A DNA stretch of 64,000 nucleotides from Pseudomonadales bacterium (GTDB taxonomy: Bacteria; Pseudomonadota; Gammaproteobacteria; Pseudomonadales; Azotimanducaceae): NCBI GenBank assembly GCA_012103505.1, contig WLWP01000001.1, positions 496,001 to 560,000 on the forward strand, written 5' to 3'. This document shows, piece after piece, positions 1 to 8,294 of the stretch. Numbering within the stretch: position 1 is the stretch's first letter; every line of letters begins with the position of its first letter. A program made the position numbers and the translations under genes. The notes under the pieces were generated by a model, which did no database searches, was not told where the DNA came from, and saw only the letters and a program-made list of their open reading frames with translations.

Positions 1-595
1 CGGCGATACGATCGAACACCCATGGGGAGTTAGCACCGATCCAGATGGGTGGACCGCCTTCTTGAATAGGTTTTGGGTAGGACCAAATCGGGTCAAAGTT
101 CACATGCTCGCCGTGAAACTCAGCTTCGTCTTCTGTCCAAATCGCTTTCATTGCCAGGACTTTTTCTCTGACCTGCGCCCAGCGCTGTTTGTAGCTGGCG
201 CCATGATTTTCCATTTCTTCTCGATTCCATCCCGCTCCGATACCTAAGATAAATCGGCCGTTGGAGATCATGTCGAGCGAAGCGACCTCTTTCGCCAATG
301 TGATGGGGTCCCTCTCGATAATCAGACAAATACCGGTACCTAGCGCAATCCGAGAGGTGACTGCCGCCGCGGCTCCGAGGGCGACAAATGGGTCGTGCGT
401 ATGCCAATACATCTTAGGTAGGTGGGTGCCGCCAGGGAACGGCGTCGCGCGCGAGACAGGTATGTGCGTGTGTTCTGGGAAGAACAGGCTGTCCAAGCCT
501 CGCTCCTCGACCGCCTGAGCGAGTTCAACCGGCTGAATGGAATAATCGGTGGGGAACATGGTCACCCCAAATTTCTGTGCTTCACTAAACGCCAT
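1..595 (-). CDS. LLM-class flavin-dependent oxidoreductase (partial, C-terminus outside window)
   Basis: The frame is open from an ATG at 595 to the window edge, giving the first 198 residues of a luciferase-like monooxygenase; there is no stop inside the window. The N-terminus has the (beta/alpha)8 family pattern: FGVTMFPTDY first strand, the LDSLFFPEHTHIP segment, an IALGTGI strand and the LILGIGAGW-type strand (here FILGIGAGWNREE) that lines the flavin pocket. Such enzymes use FMNH2 or F420H2 to oxidise aldehydes, ketones or related substrates. The neighbour downstream on the other side is an enoyl-CoA hydratase on the same strand, so it fits a degradative pathway. Substrate is unknown. 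It is one of four LLM proteins in the window. Confidence 0.85.
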   Translation of the reverse strand, partial: MAFSEAQKFGVTMFPTDYSIQPVELAQAVEERGLDSLFFPEHTHIPVSRATPFPGGTHLPKMYWHTHDPFVALGAAAAVTSRIALGTGICLIIERDPITLAKEVASLDMISNGRFILGIGAGWNREEMENHGASYKQRWAQVREKVLAMKAIWTEDEAEFHGEHVNFDPIWSYPKPIQEGGPPIWIGANSPWVFDRIA

Positions 596-683
596 GCTTG
601 CCCCTGGTATGTGTTAATCAAGTGACCTTAATTGCACTAGCCGCTTGGTGCAATGAGTTCGAAAGTCGGACGACCAAACTCCA

Positions 684-1454
684 TCAGAGATCAGAAAAGT
701 CGCCGTGCCTGCCTTTGCCTGAAGCGAATCTAGCGGCACCCGCGGCCGTTTCACCAGAGGCGATGACTTCGCGTCCGAGCTTGGTCTCATGCACCAGAGC
801 ATCGGGAATATTCTTGTCCCACTGTTCATACGCAGAGAGCCGGTCATTGCGCATACACATTTGCGGGAATTGACAGAGTTGCTCTGCGAGTTCTATGGCA
901 GCATTGAGTGCGCCACCCGGTGGTGCTAAGCGATTCGCCAAACCAATGCGCAGAGCTTCCTCCCCGACGACGGGTCGTCCGGTTAGGATTAAGTCCATGG
1001 CATGGCTGGTGCCCAGGAGACGCGTGAGGCGAATAGTGCCGCCATCTACCAATGGCACTCCCCAGCGGCGACAGAACACGCCAAAGACAGCATCTTCCGC
1101 TGCGACTCGTAGATCACACCACGCGGCGAGCTCGATTCCTCCTGCAACTGCATACCCTTCAACAGCGGCGATAACCGGCTTGTTCAAAAGCATGCGGGTG
1201 GGTCCCATAGGACCATCCCCACTCCTGCGGACCGAATTACCTGATCCACCAGCGACTGCTTTCAGATCTGCGCCTGCGCAGAAGGTACCGTCCGCACCAG
1301 TGAGGATAGCCACATCACTTTCAGCGTCGTCCTCGAATGCTCTAAAAGCGTCGGCAAGCTCGTTTGCAGTTGGCCCGTCAACCGCGTTGCGGGCATGGGG
1401 TCTATTGATGGTGATTACTCTAACGCGATCATGTTGGGTCACTTCAACGTTCAT
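684..1454 (-). CDS. Enoyl-CoA hydratase/isomerase (crotonase family)
   Basis: A 256-residue crotonase-fold protein. The N-terminus VRVITINRPHARNAVD, the first oxyanion-hole segment DGTFCAGADLKAV and the second AVEGYAVAGGIELAAWCDLRVA are the family signatures; the acyl-CoA binding core is complete. The frame opens upstream at 1508, but I chose the ATG at 1454 because it matches the usual N-terminus and has AGAGAG just before it. It would hydrate or isomerise a 2-enoyl-CoA in the cytoplasm. The catalytic glutamates of classical hydratases are not obvious in the GGIELAAW to RRWGVPLVDGG stretch, so an isomerase or hydrolase role is equally possible. Confidence 0.85.
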   Translation of the reverse strand: MNVEVTQHDRVRVITINRPHARNAVDGPTANELADAFRAFEDDAESDVAILTGADGTFCAGADLKAVAGGSGNSVRRSGDGPMGPTRMLLNKPVIAAVEGYAVAGGIELAAWCDLRVAAEDAVFGVFCRRWGVPLVDGGTIRLTRLLGTSHAMDLILTGRPVVGEEALRIGLANRLAPPGGALNAAIELAEQLCQFPQMCMRNDRLSAYEQWDKNIPDALVHETKLGREVIASGETAAGAARFASGKGRHGDFSDL

Positions 1455-1523
1455 CGATACTCTCTGTACAGGAAGACCGTGGTATTTTACGTTGGGTGAG
1501 AAATACAAAGATAGGGATTGGGT

Positions 1524-2078
1524 ATGCGACTAAAAGAACCTCGGATAAGCGCGTTAGAAGAAAGTCAGTGGGATGGCCCGGCAGCAGAAATTATGAAGCC
1601 TTTTCTAGCTCAAGGTCGTGTGTTCAACATATTCAAGACGTTGGCTAACCACCCGAGTCTTGCACGCCGGTGGATGGTTTTTGCCAACCATATTCTTGGC
1701 AAGTCCACGTTGAGTGATCGGGATCGCGAGATGTTGATTCTACGTATCGGGTATCTGTGCCAGGCTGGATACGAATGGGGTCAACACGTACAGATATCCC
1801 GCAACATAGGTATGAGTGATGATGAAATCCGGCTCTGCAAGACGGGTCCCGAAACGGAAGGCATAAATGAGCTCGATGAGCTTCTGCTGAGAGCTGCCGA
1901 TGAATTGCACGCGGATGCACACGTATCTGATTCAACGTGGGCCGGCTTGTCAAAGCACTACAACACACAGCAGCTTATGGATGTCGTTTTCACTGTAGGG
2001 CAGTACAACCTTGTATCCATGGCGCTAAATAGCTTCGGAGTGCAGCTCGATGACGGCCTGCCAGGGTGGGACATCTGA
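1524..2078 (+). CDS. Carboxymuconolactone decarboxylase (CMD)-family protein
   Basis: A 184-residue all-helical CMD/AhpD-like protein. The family core is visible: LSDRDREMLILRIGYLC followed by QAGYEWGQHVQI, in which Cys, Glu/Tyr and the final His correspond to the CMD active-site cluster. Only one cysteine of the AhpD CxxC pair is present, so it is more like the decarboxylase branch than the thiol peroxidase branch. ATG 1524 is preferred over TTG 1518 because AGGGA lies six bases before it. The stop overlaps the start of the SDR gene by one base (TGATG), so the two are translationally coupled. Substrate unknown; it stands divergent to the enoyl-CoA hydratase. Confidence 0.8.
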   Translation: MRLKEPRISALEESQWDGPAAEIMKPFLAQGRVFNIFKTLANHPSLARRWMVFANHILGKSTLSDRDREMLILRIGYLCQAGYEWGQHVQISRNIGMSDDEIRLCKTGPETEGINELDELLLRAADELHADAHVSDSTWAGLSKHYNTQQLMDVVFTVGQYNLVSMALNSFGVQLDDGLPGWDI

Positions 2079-2887
2079 TGTCGGTGGCCCAGGGTAGGCT
2101 GGAAGGTAAGATGGCGATTGTTGTCGGTGGTGGGCAGACACCGGGGCATACAATTGGCAATGGCCGAGCAACTGCGATTAGGTTTGCGCAAGAAGGAGCA
2201 CGGGTCGCCGTTCTGGATAAACGTCTTGAATCTGCACAGGACACCGTAGATTTGATTGTCGGTGAAGGTGGGAGCGCGTTTGCTCTAGACGTGGATGTGA
2301 CAGCGGAAGAATCCTGCCAACAATCTATATCAGCGGCAAAGGATGAGCTGGGTCAAATAGACATATTGCACAATAATGTGGGGATTGGGGCAGGCGATTC
2401 CACGCCTGGTCGGGTCACCCAAGAAGTGTGGGATTCCTTGTTTAATACAAATGCGCGATCGGTGCTCTTCACCTGTAAGGCGGTCTTGCCTCATATGCGT
2501 GAACGAAGGTATGGATCGATCATAAATATTTCATCCGTAGCCGCGATCGCGAGCGCATCTAGTTTGACCGCTTACAAAGCTTCGAAAGCCGCGCTAAACG
2601 CATATACCCAGGCGCTCGCTATCAATAATGCAAAACATGGCATCCGTGCCAATGTCATCATGCCCGGGTTGATGAATACACCGATGGCCATCGAAGGCAA
2701 CGTTGCGTTAGGACAAGATCGAGACGAGGTGATAGCGCGGCGTGATGCAGCTGTGCCATTGAACGCCCAGATGGGTTCAGGTTGGGACGTGGCAAATGCA
2801 GCACTTTTCTTAGCATCCGATGAAGCCCAGTTCATCACTGGAGTGTTACTACCTGTGGATGGTGGACAAGCAGCAAAAGTTGGTTAG
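2078..2887 (+). CDS. SDR-family NAD(P)-dependent oxidoreductase
   Basis: A 269-residue classical short-chain dehydrogenase. Catalytic residues are visible as Ser in INISSVAA, Tyr and Lys in YKASK, and Asn in LHNNVG; the C-terminus ends with the usual ITGVLLPVDGG. The cofactor loop is unusual: instead of TGxxxGIG it reads VVGGGQTPGHTIGNGRA, an expanded glycine loop also found in one SDR branch. Asp in VLDKR suggests NAD preference. It starts at an ATG overlapping the CMD stop, so it shares an mRNA with that gene. Likely oxidises a hydroxy intermediate of the same pathway. Confidence 0.9.
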   Translation: MSVAQGRLEGKMAIVVGGGQTPGHTIGNGRATAIRFAQEGARVAVLDKRLESAQDTVDLIVGEGGSAFALDVDVTAEESCQQSISAAKDELGQIDILHNNVGIGAGDSTPGRVTQEVWDSLFNTNARSVLFTCKAVLPHMRERRYGSIINISSVAAIASASSLTAYKASKAALNAYTQALAINNAKHGIRANVIMPGLMNTPMAIEGNVALGQDRDEVIARRDAAVPLNAQMGSGWDVANAALFLASDEAQFITGVLLPVDGGQAAKVG

Positions 2888-3030
2888 AGCAAATGCACGC
2901 AGCTTGATGAAATCGTTATTCCAACGATGAATTAAGGGCGCGCTTGATAGATGATCTGCTTCTAAACATTACTTTTTTGCCCATTTTTCGGATATTTTTC
3001 AAAGATATGTCACTTTGTGTAACAAAATGG

Positions 3031-3059
3031 TTGACGGATGGGCTAACGTTAAAAATAAT
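3031..3059 (+). promoter_or_regulatory. Sigma-70-type promoter for the small membrane protein
   Basis: TTGACG at 3031-3036 and AATAAT at 3054-3059 are separated by exactly 17 bases, matching the -35/-10 consensus in 10 of 12 positions. Transcription would start near 3066 and give a leader of about 270 nt that contains the purine-rich repeat and a hairpin. This is prediction from consensus only. Confidence 0.5.
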
Positions 3060-3150
3060 GCAGAATGTATATATCTTCGAGTAATGACCTAATTCACTCG
3101 AGATGAGAGGAAGAAAAGTACCGTTAGGTAACTCATAAAGAGTATCTAAC

Positions 3151-3262
3151 AAAAGTACTAAGAAAAGTGCTAATGGAAAGAAAGCTAATAGAAAGTAGAA
3201 AGAAAGTGCTACTAGAAAGAGTGCTACTAGAAAGAAAGTACTAAGAAAAATAAAAAGAAAGA
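3151..3262 (+). repeat. Degenerate purine-rich tandem repeat in the 5' leader
   Basis: About seven imperfect units of 11-17 bases built around the pattern GTGCTACTAGAAAGA (variants GTACTAAG, GTGCTAATGG, GCTAATAG). The strand is roughly half A and very poor in C. Every unit carries TAG or TAA, so it cannot be coding on this strand. With the hairpin after it, it fills most of the 450-base gap between 2887 and 3339; the first part of that gap (2888-3030) shows nothing else recognisable. Confidence 0.75.
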
Positions 3263-3278
3263 CGCGACGAACAAATGG

Positions 3279-3298
3279 GCTTATGGGAGACCATAAGC
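3279..3298 (+). other. Perfect 8-bp hairpin with GAGA tetraloop in leader
   Basis: GCTTATGG, loop GAGA, CCATAAGC: a perfect stem closed by a stable GNRA tetraloop, 40 bases upstream of the ATG at 3339. No T-run follows, so it is not a terminator; an mRNA stability or regulatory structure is possible. Confidence 0.5.
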
Positions 3299-3338
3299 AC
3301 GATTGACTTACATGGGGCTATGAGGAGATCGACACGAC

Positions 3339-3770
3339 ATGAGAGTTGTAAATGCTGCGGTTGGCTGTACCTTGCTTGTTCTTGCCTTGCTGCACGCGTT
3401 TATTCCCCACACTAGTCCAAATGCCTATACCTACATGGTGATGTACGGGTTAGGTTCTCTTTTCGCGTTCGCAAGCCTGCATACCAATATGGGTCTAACT
3501 TTGGCAAGAGTTTTGGCCGTCGGCACAACGGCGACAATGTTTTTCTACTTCGCTGGATTTTTCCGCTTGGCACCCCATTTCCATGAGACATGGTATCAAT
3601 CAGCCGCTGGGCTAGAAGGGGTTGGAATGATTCTTTCGGCGTTCGCCATGATCCCGATACTTTCTTGCTACAGCTGCATCCTGAAAGCAGATTGCAGAGA
3701 AAAGTTAGTTCGTCCAGGCAAGAGTACTTTCTTCGGCGTACCTGAAGGCGTGCAAGAAAAAACCAGTTAA
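3339..3770 (+). CDS. Small integral membrane protein, four helices, unknown function
   Basis: A 143-residue protein with four predicted membrane helices, roughly residues 5-22, 31-48, 54-76 and 88-110, followed by a cysteine-containing cytoplasmic tail (CYSCILKADC). It resembles the DUF4345-like group of small inner-membrane proteins in size and helix layout, but I do not recognise it with certainty. The start ATG follows GAGGAG at a good distance. It is alone in its transcription unit, behind a long repeat-containing leader. No function is proposed. Confidence 0.65.
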   Translation: MRVVNAAVGCTLLVLALLHAFIPHTSPNAYTYMVMYGLGSLFAFASLHTNMGLTLARVLAVGTTATMFFYFAGFFRLAPHFHETWYQSAAGLEGVGMILSAFAMIPILSCYSCILKADCREKLVRPGKSTFFGVPEGVQEKTS

Positions 3771-3870
3771 TCCCGCTCTGGCACCTCGTTTCTCGCTTTC
3801 CCGCTAATCCCTGTCAACCAATATGTCTCTGAGCCGTTGTTACTCCTGCACTTAGAAGTAGGAGATCGAA

Positions 3871-5781
3871 ATGGCTCAGCCGCTCAGTCCCATCCGCCTG
3901 CAACGCAGCGTCTCGGATGGTTCGCTTGGAAATAATTCACTAACGAAAGCATGGCATGCGTTGGCAGGCTTTTGTCTATTAGCTTTGCTACTCATAACCA
4001 CCGGGTGTGGCGGTGGGGGCGGTGGCAATTCTGGAACTGCTGGAGCCCAGCCGTCAGGTAACTCGCCGCAAACGTCCACCGGTGAGCTGATCGTCAGTAT
4101 CACGGACGCCGAAGGCGATTTCGTGAGTTATCTCGTTGAAGTTGTCAGCTTGACGCTACACCGAGCCAATGGTGACACGGTCGAAACATTGCCGTTCACA
4201 ACAGCAATTGATTTCACGGAACTCACTGAGGTCACAGAGCTACTGACCATTGCGAGCGTCCCAGAAGGTACTTATGAATCTGTCGTCGTGCGACTTGATT
4301 TTTCGGATGCAGAAATCATCGTTCAGAACGAGGATGGTGAAGCACTTGCCGTGACCGCTGTTGGTGAAGATGGAGCGCCACTCGCCGAGGTGGACGTACG
4401 CCTCAACCTCACGACAACAGATGTGATTCGTATAGCTGCTGGTCGCCCCGCAGCGTTTAGTCTTGATTTCGACCTAGATGCGTCGAACACGATCGACCTT
4501 GCTGCAGCGCAGGTCATCGTCGAACCATTTTTGCTAGCGACGCCTGAGTTGGAAACAGATCGTGAGCACAGAGTTCGCGGTGTCCTGAAATCAGTAGAGC
4601 TGGCAGAAAGCGAGTTCGATCTTCGCGTGCGACCCTTCCGTCATCGAACGGGACAATTTGGTGAATTTACGGTCGCGATCGATGAGGAAACGCAATTTGA
4701 AGTCGATGGTGAAGGTTTGACGGGACAAGCTGGTCTTGAGGCGATGGCGTCCCTCGACGATGCGGCACCTGTCGTCAGTTCTGGTGTTATTTCAATGGCA
4801 GGCATGGCCGCTGATATTGTGCTCGCAGGCAGCTCAGTTCCTTGGAGTGACGCAGATGTGGTGATCGGCGTGGTCACGGCTCGAGCAGGTGATGTCTTGA
4901 CGGTTCGGGGGGGTCACGTCCTGTTTGCTGACGGACGCCGCGCATTTCGAGGTGAGTTTGCGGTGACTTTGACTGATGACACAACGATCACGGCCCCTGG
5001 TGTAGACAATGCAAACCTTTCGAAGATGAGCGTATCCGTTGGACAGCGTGTCGTCGCGTGGGGCGAGTTTAGCGATGACGTTAGCTTGGTTGCACAGCGA
5101 GTTCGCATGCGCATGAATCAGGTTACGGCTGAGGTGCTCACACCCCAACCAATGACTTTAGACCTATTTCACTTCAATGGTCGCCTACCGGGCGTGTTTG
5201 ATTTCTCCGGCACTGGTGTGTCCCCAACGGAAGACGCGGATCCGGACAACTATGAAGTTGATACCGGGGCGTTAGGGCTGAGTACGATTGAAGCTGGCGA
5301 TTTGGTTCGCGTTCGTGGCCTAGTGAATGAGTTTGGGATGGCTCCAGCAGACTATCTCGCACGTTCAGTCATAGACGTTCAAACGGATTTTCGCGCTGCT
5401 CTGTTGCAAGCCGGTTGGACTGAAGGGACCGCGCAACCTTTTTCTCGAATAGACCCTGCGGCTATAGAAGTTGATTTGAGCGAGGCACGTAAGGCGCTAT
5501 CTGTACGGGGCGTTCCCTCGGAGTTCATTGACGAGCTTGAATCGGTAGTTCTTGCAGCTTCCGACAATGGTCGAGGTGTATTTGCAGTCGCTGTGCGAGG
5601 TGCAGGTGAAATGCACATCTATCGAGGCTTCTCAGATCTAGTTGATGAGCTCGTTGCGCAGCTAGATGCGGGTCGTTTGTTGCATCGAATCAGTGCGAAA
5701 GGTGGTTACAATGTTGCTGAACAAACATTAACCACTAAGCGTGCCGGATTTGTATTCAGCGAACCTGTTCCTGAGGAATGA
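3871..5781 (+). CDS. Outer-membrane-type lipoprotein with DUF4382 and DUF5666-like domains
   Basis: A 636-residue lipoprotein. A long charged N-region is followed by a hydrophobic stretch and the lipobox LITTGC, so Cys46 would be lipidated; a glycine-rich linker follows. Residues about 70-225 have the DUF4382 pattern (GELIVSITDAEGD ... VEVVSLTLHRANG). From about 230 onward there are repeated beta-rich segments of the DUF5666 type (VRGVLKSVEL, VIGVVTARAGDVLTVRGG, VRVRGLVNEFG). These domains are common in surface lipoproteins of marine gammaproteobacteria; their ligand is not known. AGGAG precedes the ATG and a strong terminator follows, so the gene is monocistronic. Confidence 0.8.
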   Translation: MAQPLSPIRLQRSVSDGSLGNNSLTKAWHALAGFCLLALLLITTGCGGGGGGNSGTAGAQPSGNSPQTSTGELIVSITDAEGDFVSYLVEVVSLTLHRANGDTVETLPFTTAIDFTELTEVTELLTIASVPEGTYESVVVRLDFSDAEIIVQNEDGEALAVTAVGEDGAPLAEVDVRLNLTTTDVIRIAAGRPAAFSLDFDLDASNTIDLAAAQVIVEPFLLATPELETDREHRVRGVLKSVELAESEFDLRVRPFRHRTGQFGEFTVAIDEETQFEVDGEGLTGQAGLEAMASLDDAAPVVSSGVISMAGMAADIVLAGSSVPWSDADVVIGVVTARAGDVLTVRGGHVLFADGRRAFRGEFAVTLTDDTTITAPGVDNANLSKMSVSVGQRVVAWGEFSDDVSLVAQRVRMRMNQVTAEVLTPQPMTLDLFHFNGRLPGVFDFSGTGVSPTEDADPDNYEVDTGALGLSTIEAGDLVRVRGLVNEFGMAPADYLARSVIDVQTDFRAALLQAGWTEGTAQPFSRIDPAAIEVDLSEARKALSVRGVPSEFIDELESVVLAASDNGRGVFAVAVRGAGEMHIYRGFSDLVDELVAQLDAGRLLHRISAKGGYNVAEQTLTTKRAGFVFSEPVPEE

Positions 5782-5797
5782 TCGAACTCTGCTTGCC

Positions 5798-5828
5798 AAA
5801 AGGGTCTCCTTTCCCGGAGGCCCTTTTT
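5798..5828 (+). terminator. Rho-independent terminator
   Basis: A 12-bp stem (AAAAGGGTCTCC with GGAGGCCCTTTT, one G-T wobble) with loop TTTCCC, ending in T5. It closes the lipoprotein gene and separates it from the sigma-factor operon. Confidence 0.9.
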
Positions 5829-5848
5829 GCGGTAGCGATATCTAACCA

Positions 5849-6379
5849 ATGGGTACAGCGGCAGAACTAAACCAGTTTCTGGTTGATGTAGAAAAGCGAG
5901 CGTTTGCGATGGCGATGGTGAGTGTAAAGAATAAGGATGATGCGTTAGACATTGTGCAAGACGTCATGATGACGTTGGCGCGCAAATACGCGACTAAACC
6001 GGCAAGTGAGTGGACACCGCTGTTTTTCCGAATTCTTCGCAATCGAATCACGGATCACCATCGATCAGGCTCTATCAAACGTCGGATCTTGGGCTGGTTT
6101 TCAGATGATCCGGAAGACGATATAGAACAAATAGCCGGACCGAGGATAGATGCCCCTGAGTTCCAACAAGAGCAATCAGATTTGCGCGATAGGTTGGGAG
6201 AGGCGATCGGCGCGCTGCCTGAGCGACAACAACAAGCGTTTATGTTGCGTGTTTGGGAAGGCATGAGTGTTAGAGAATCAGCCAGTGTGATGGGCTGTAG
6301 TGAAGGTAGCGTGAAGACTCATCTATCTCGCGCCACAGCCACCTTAAGGTCATTGTTACCGGAATATGAGAGTGAGTGA
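5849..6379 (+). CDS. ECF-type RNA polymerase sigma factor
   Basis: A 176-residue extracytoplasmic-function sigma factor. Region 2 is seen as AFAMAMVSVKNKDDALDIVQDVMMTLARKY with the FFRILRNRITDHHR segment of region 2.4; region 4 is GALPERQQQAFMLRVWEGMSVRESA plus the recognition helix GCSEGSVKTHLSRA. It directs transcription of a small regulon and is normally held by a membrane anti-sigma factor; the next gene, one base after its stop, fits that role. Start at ATG 5849 shortly after the terminator, so its promoter must lie within a few tens of bases. Confidence 0.93.
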   Translation: MGTAAELNQFLVDVEKRAFAMAMVSVKNKDDALDIVQDVMMTLARKYATKPASEWTPLFFRILRNRITDHHRSGSIKRRILGWFSDDPEDDIEQIAGPRIDAPEFQQEQSDLRDRLGEAIGALPERQQQAFMLRVWEGMSVRESASVMGCSEGSVKTHLSRATATLRSLLPEYESE

Positions 6380-6380
6380 C

Positions 6381-6836
6381 ATGAAAGACAGTGATATGGA
6401 TTCACCCGAAGACAGAGAATTTCAGCGTCGGGCACACGCTGCACTCAGAGACTCTGAGCAAGAGATAGATCTCGATGTGCGCGAAAGGCTGTCGGCCGCG
6501 CGTAGACAAGCGGTCATCGTCGCAGACAAAAATAGAGCCGCAGACACAAATATAGCCGCGGACAAGAATAGAGTCGCAGACAATGAATACACAAGCTGGC
6601 TAAGACCTTGGAGCATTGGTTTGGGTGGTAGTGCGGCCGCGGCTGTTCTCATGGTCGCCGTATTCGTGGGCTCGGGAGAACAAGAGTTGCCACCACTGGA
6701 CCTCGATGAATTTGCCGTGGCGCAAGATGCGGAACTCTTGGAGGATCTTGAGTTTGTGGCGTGGATGCTTGCGTTAGAGACCGATAGTCCATCTGGTGAG
6801 ACAGGAGCGGCGAATGATTCGCTCCGCTCGAGCTAA
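6381..6836 (+). CDS. Single-pass membrane protein, probable anti-sigma factor partner
   Basis: About 151 residues: a charged cytoplasmic N-terminus (AHAALRDSEQEIDLDVRERL), a repeat of the form AADKNR/AADTNI/AADKNR, one membrane helix (SIGLGGSAAAAVLMVAVFVG) and an acidic periplasmic tail with LEFVAWMLAL. This is the architecture of DUF3619-like proteins that occur between ECF sigma genes and DUF3106 genes. I infer that it sequesters the sigma factor. ATG 6381 lies one base after the sigma stop and follows GAGAGTGAG; an in-frame ATG at 6366 overlapping the sigma gene is the alternative start. Confidence 0.7.
   Translation: MKDSDMDSPEDREFQRRAHAALRDSEQEIDLDVRERLSAARRQAVIVADKNRAADTNIAADKNRVADNEYTSWLRPWSIGLGGSAAAAVLMVAVFVGSGEQELPPLDLDEFAVAQDAELLEDLEFVAWMLALETDSPSGETGAANDSLRSS
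6522..6575 (+). repeat. Three in-frame 18-bp tandem units
   Basis: Three consecutive units of the form GCAGACAAAAATAGAGCC with 3-5 differences each, followed by a partial fourth at 6576. They encode three six-residue repeats (ADKNRA type) in the linker before the membrane helix, so copy-number change would alter linker length without frameshift. Confidence 0.85.
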
Positions 6837-7065
6837 TCGGTATTGGTGGTTGGTTGTGAGTTTTATATTCAGCCCTCATGTCCACACAGAAGACGTTCCA
6901 ATTAGTGGCGACTTTTTGGAATTTCTGGGGTCGATGGTTGAGTCAGACGGGGGTTACATCAGCCCACTAGACCTGTACGAATACGAAGAAATAGCCGGTG
7001 AAGTGAACGAAGTGATTTCTCTTCCGGCCGAACTGGACGGTAATACAACGGAGGTGAAAAAATGA
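6814..7065 (+). CDS. Small secreted protein of the sigma operon, unknown
   Basis: An 83-residue protein with an N-terminal signal-like helix (YWWLVVSFIFSPHVHT) and an acidic mature part (FLEFLGSMVESDGGY ... DLYEYEEIAGEV). The ATG at 6814 is chosen because AGGAG precedes it; it overlaps the end of the anti-sigma-like gene, and its own stop overlaps the DUF3106 gene by four bases (ATGA). It is therefore the third of four coupled genes. I do not recognise a family. A role as sensor or ligand-side partner of the sigma/anti-sigma pair is possible only by position. Confidence 0.65.
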   Translation: MIRSARANRYWWLVVSFIFSPHVHTEDVPISGDFLEFLGSMVESDGGYISPLDLYEYEEIAGEVNEVISLPAELDGNTTEVKK

Positions 7066-7553
7066 AGTACCTCATTACCCTTTTATGGCTGTTGGCCACG
7101 TCGCCAGCAATCGCGCTCGAGTGGCAGGAGCTGACATCTGATCAGCAACGCCTCCTGCAGAGATTTGAGCAGGAGTGGGACACAATTCCACAAGAGCGGC
7201 GTCAGCGCCTTTCGCTAGGTTCAGAGCGTTGGTTAACAATGGATAACACCGCGCGCGAACAAATGACCCAACGCTATCAACAATGGCAGGATCTGGATGG
7301 GACGAAACGTCAACGGTTGATGGGGCAATGGCGTAAGTTCAGAGATTTGACGCCGCGGCAACAACTTCGCATGCGGGAGTTCCAACGGCGGTTTAAGGCG
7401 CTGCCCGACACGCGCAAACGCGCCTTAAGAAAACAATTTCGAACGCTAAGCGCCCAGGATCGAGCGCGTGCGTTGCAACGGATGCAACAGCGTGCACGGC
7501 AAATGCAACGTCAGCAACAACAGCGTCAGCGCTCTATTGATCGACGACCGTGA
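7062..7553 (+). CDS. DUF3106-domain secreted protein
   Basis: A 163-residue protein with a cleavable signal peptide (KYLITLLWLLATSPAIA, cleavage before LEWQ) and then tandem, highly basic helical repeats: WDTIPQERRQRL, WLTMDNTAREQM, WQDLDGTKRQRL, FRDLTPRQQLRM, FKALPDTRKRAL, FRTLSAQDRARAL. This is the DUF3106 pattern. The tail is almost only Gln and Arg. DUF3106 genes regularly sit at the end of ECF sigma/anti-sigma operons; their periplasmic function is not established, though the long basic helix resembles metal- or stress-related CpxP-like proteins. Confidence 0.85.
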   Translation: MKYLITLLWLLATSPAIALEWQELTSDQQRLLQRFEQEWDTIPQERRQRLSLGSERWLTMDNTAREQMTQRYQQWQDLDGTKRQRLMGQWRKFRDLTPRQQLRMREFQRRFKALPDTRKRALRKQFRTLSAQDRARALQRMQQRARQMQRQQQQRQRSIDRRP

Positions 7554-7585
7554 CGCTGTCTGAGTCGCTTGCAGGCTCCATGCTT

Positions 7586-8086
7586 CTATGGGCCAAGCGT
7601 TCGGCCCGGTTTGTCTCGGTCAAACTCGCCCTGGCGGAATTTTCCTGAGTCGATCTGCATTTGTTGGATTTGCTGCGTGACCGTACCTTCGTGGACACAA
7701 ACGCGCTCAATGATCCGCCATTCATCCCCACGCTTTTCGTACCTGTCTAGATAGCGTCCATACCAGGTATCTAAATCCTCACTCTCTTTATGGAACAGAT
7801 ATGAAACGTTATAGATTTCACCTCGAGCGTGTGTGCCATCATCTTCGAGTTCGATTGTATGGTTGAAAATGCAGTGGCTGGTTGACCGCCAGCGTTGGTG
7901 TGATGCCATGCAATGATCGACGAAGGGCCAAGCAAGACCAACGTAGGTGCCATGATCGTCGCTTGCTTCAGGCCAATACGCTGACTTCATAAGGTCTCCG
8001 TTCAGTCTGTCTACACCACGACAGTACCGTTTAGCGCAATCTTCGATTAAATGAAGGTCGGACAACTGCTCAGTTGTATAGGTCAT
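7586..8086 (-). CDS. SnoaL-like / NTF2-fold family protein
   Basis: A 166-residue protein of the nuclear transport factor 2 fold, SnoaL_4-type. The start TTEQLSDLHLIEDCAKRYCRGVDRLNGDLMKSAYWPEA is the typical helix pair; the middle SHCIFNHTIELEDDGTHARGEIYNVSY and end YLDRYEKRGDEWRIIERVCVHEG form the cone-shaped sheet. In catabolic clusters such proteins act as small dehydratases, isomerases or hydroxylase helpers. It faces the DUF3106 gene tail to tail. Substrate is unknown. Confidence 0.82.
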   Translation of the reverse strand: MTYTTEQLSDLHLIEDCAKRYCRGVDRLNGDLMKSAYWPEASDDHGTYVGLAWPFVDHCMASHQRWRSTSHCIFNHTIELEDDGTHARGEIYNVSYLFHKESEDLDTWYGRYLDRYEKRGDEWRIIERVCVHEGTVTQQIQQMQIDSGKFRQGEFDRDKPGRTLGP

Positions 8087-8294
8087 TTTTCTTTTTCCCG
8101 CTAATCACTTCTTTCTCCCACTAAAAAGACACCACTATGGAGCCAGAAAAGCGGTGTCCGCCCATTATCTTTCCATGTTTGCCGCTAAATTTGCTCTCTT
8201 TTAATCCTGAGTAGGGGGTATTCACGGTTTTAATGTCCTTCAAACCGATTTACTATCCGCCTCGCAGTAACACCACAGGGGATTTTTCCTCAGC

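Noticed and set aside
2916..3152. Minus-strand 78-residue frame
   Set aside because: It lies across the predicted promoter and leader of the next gene, has no ribosome site and low-complexity composition.
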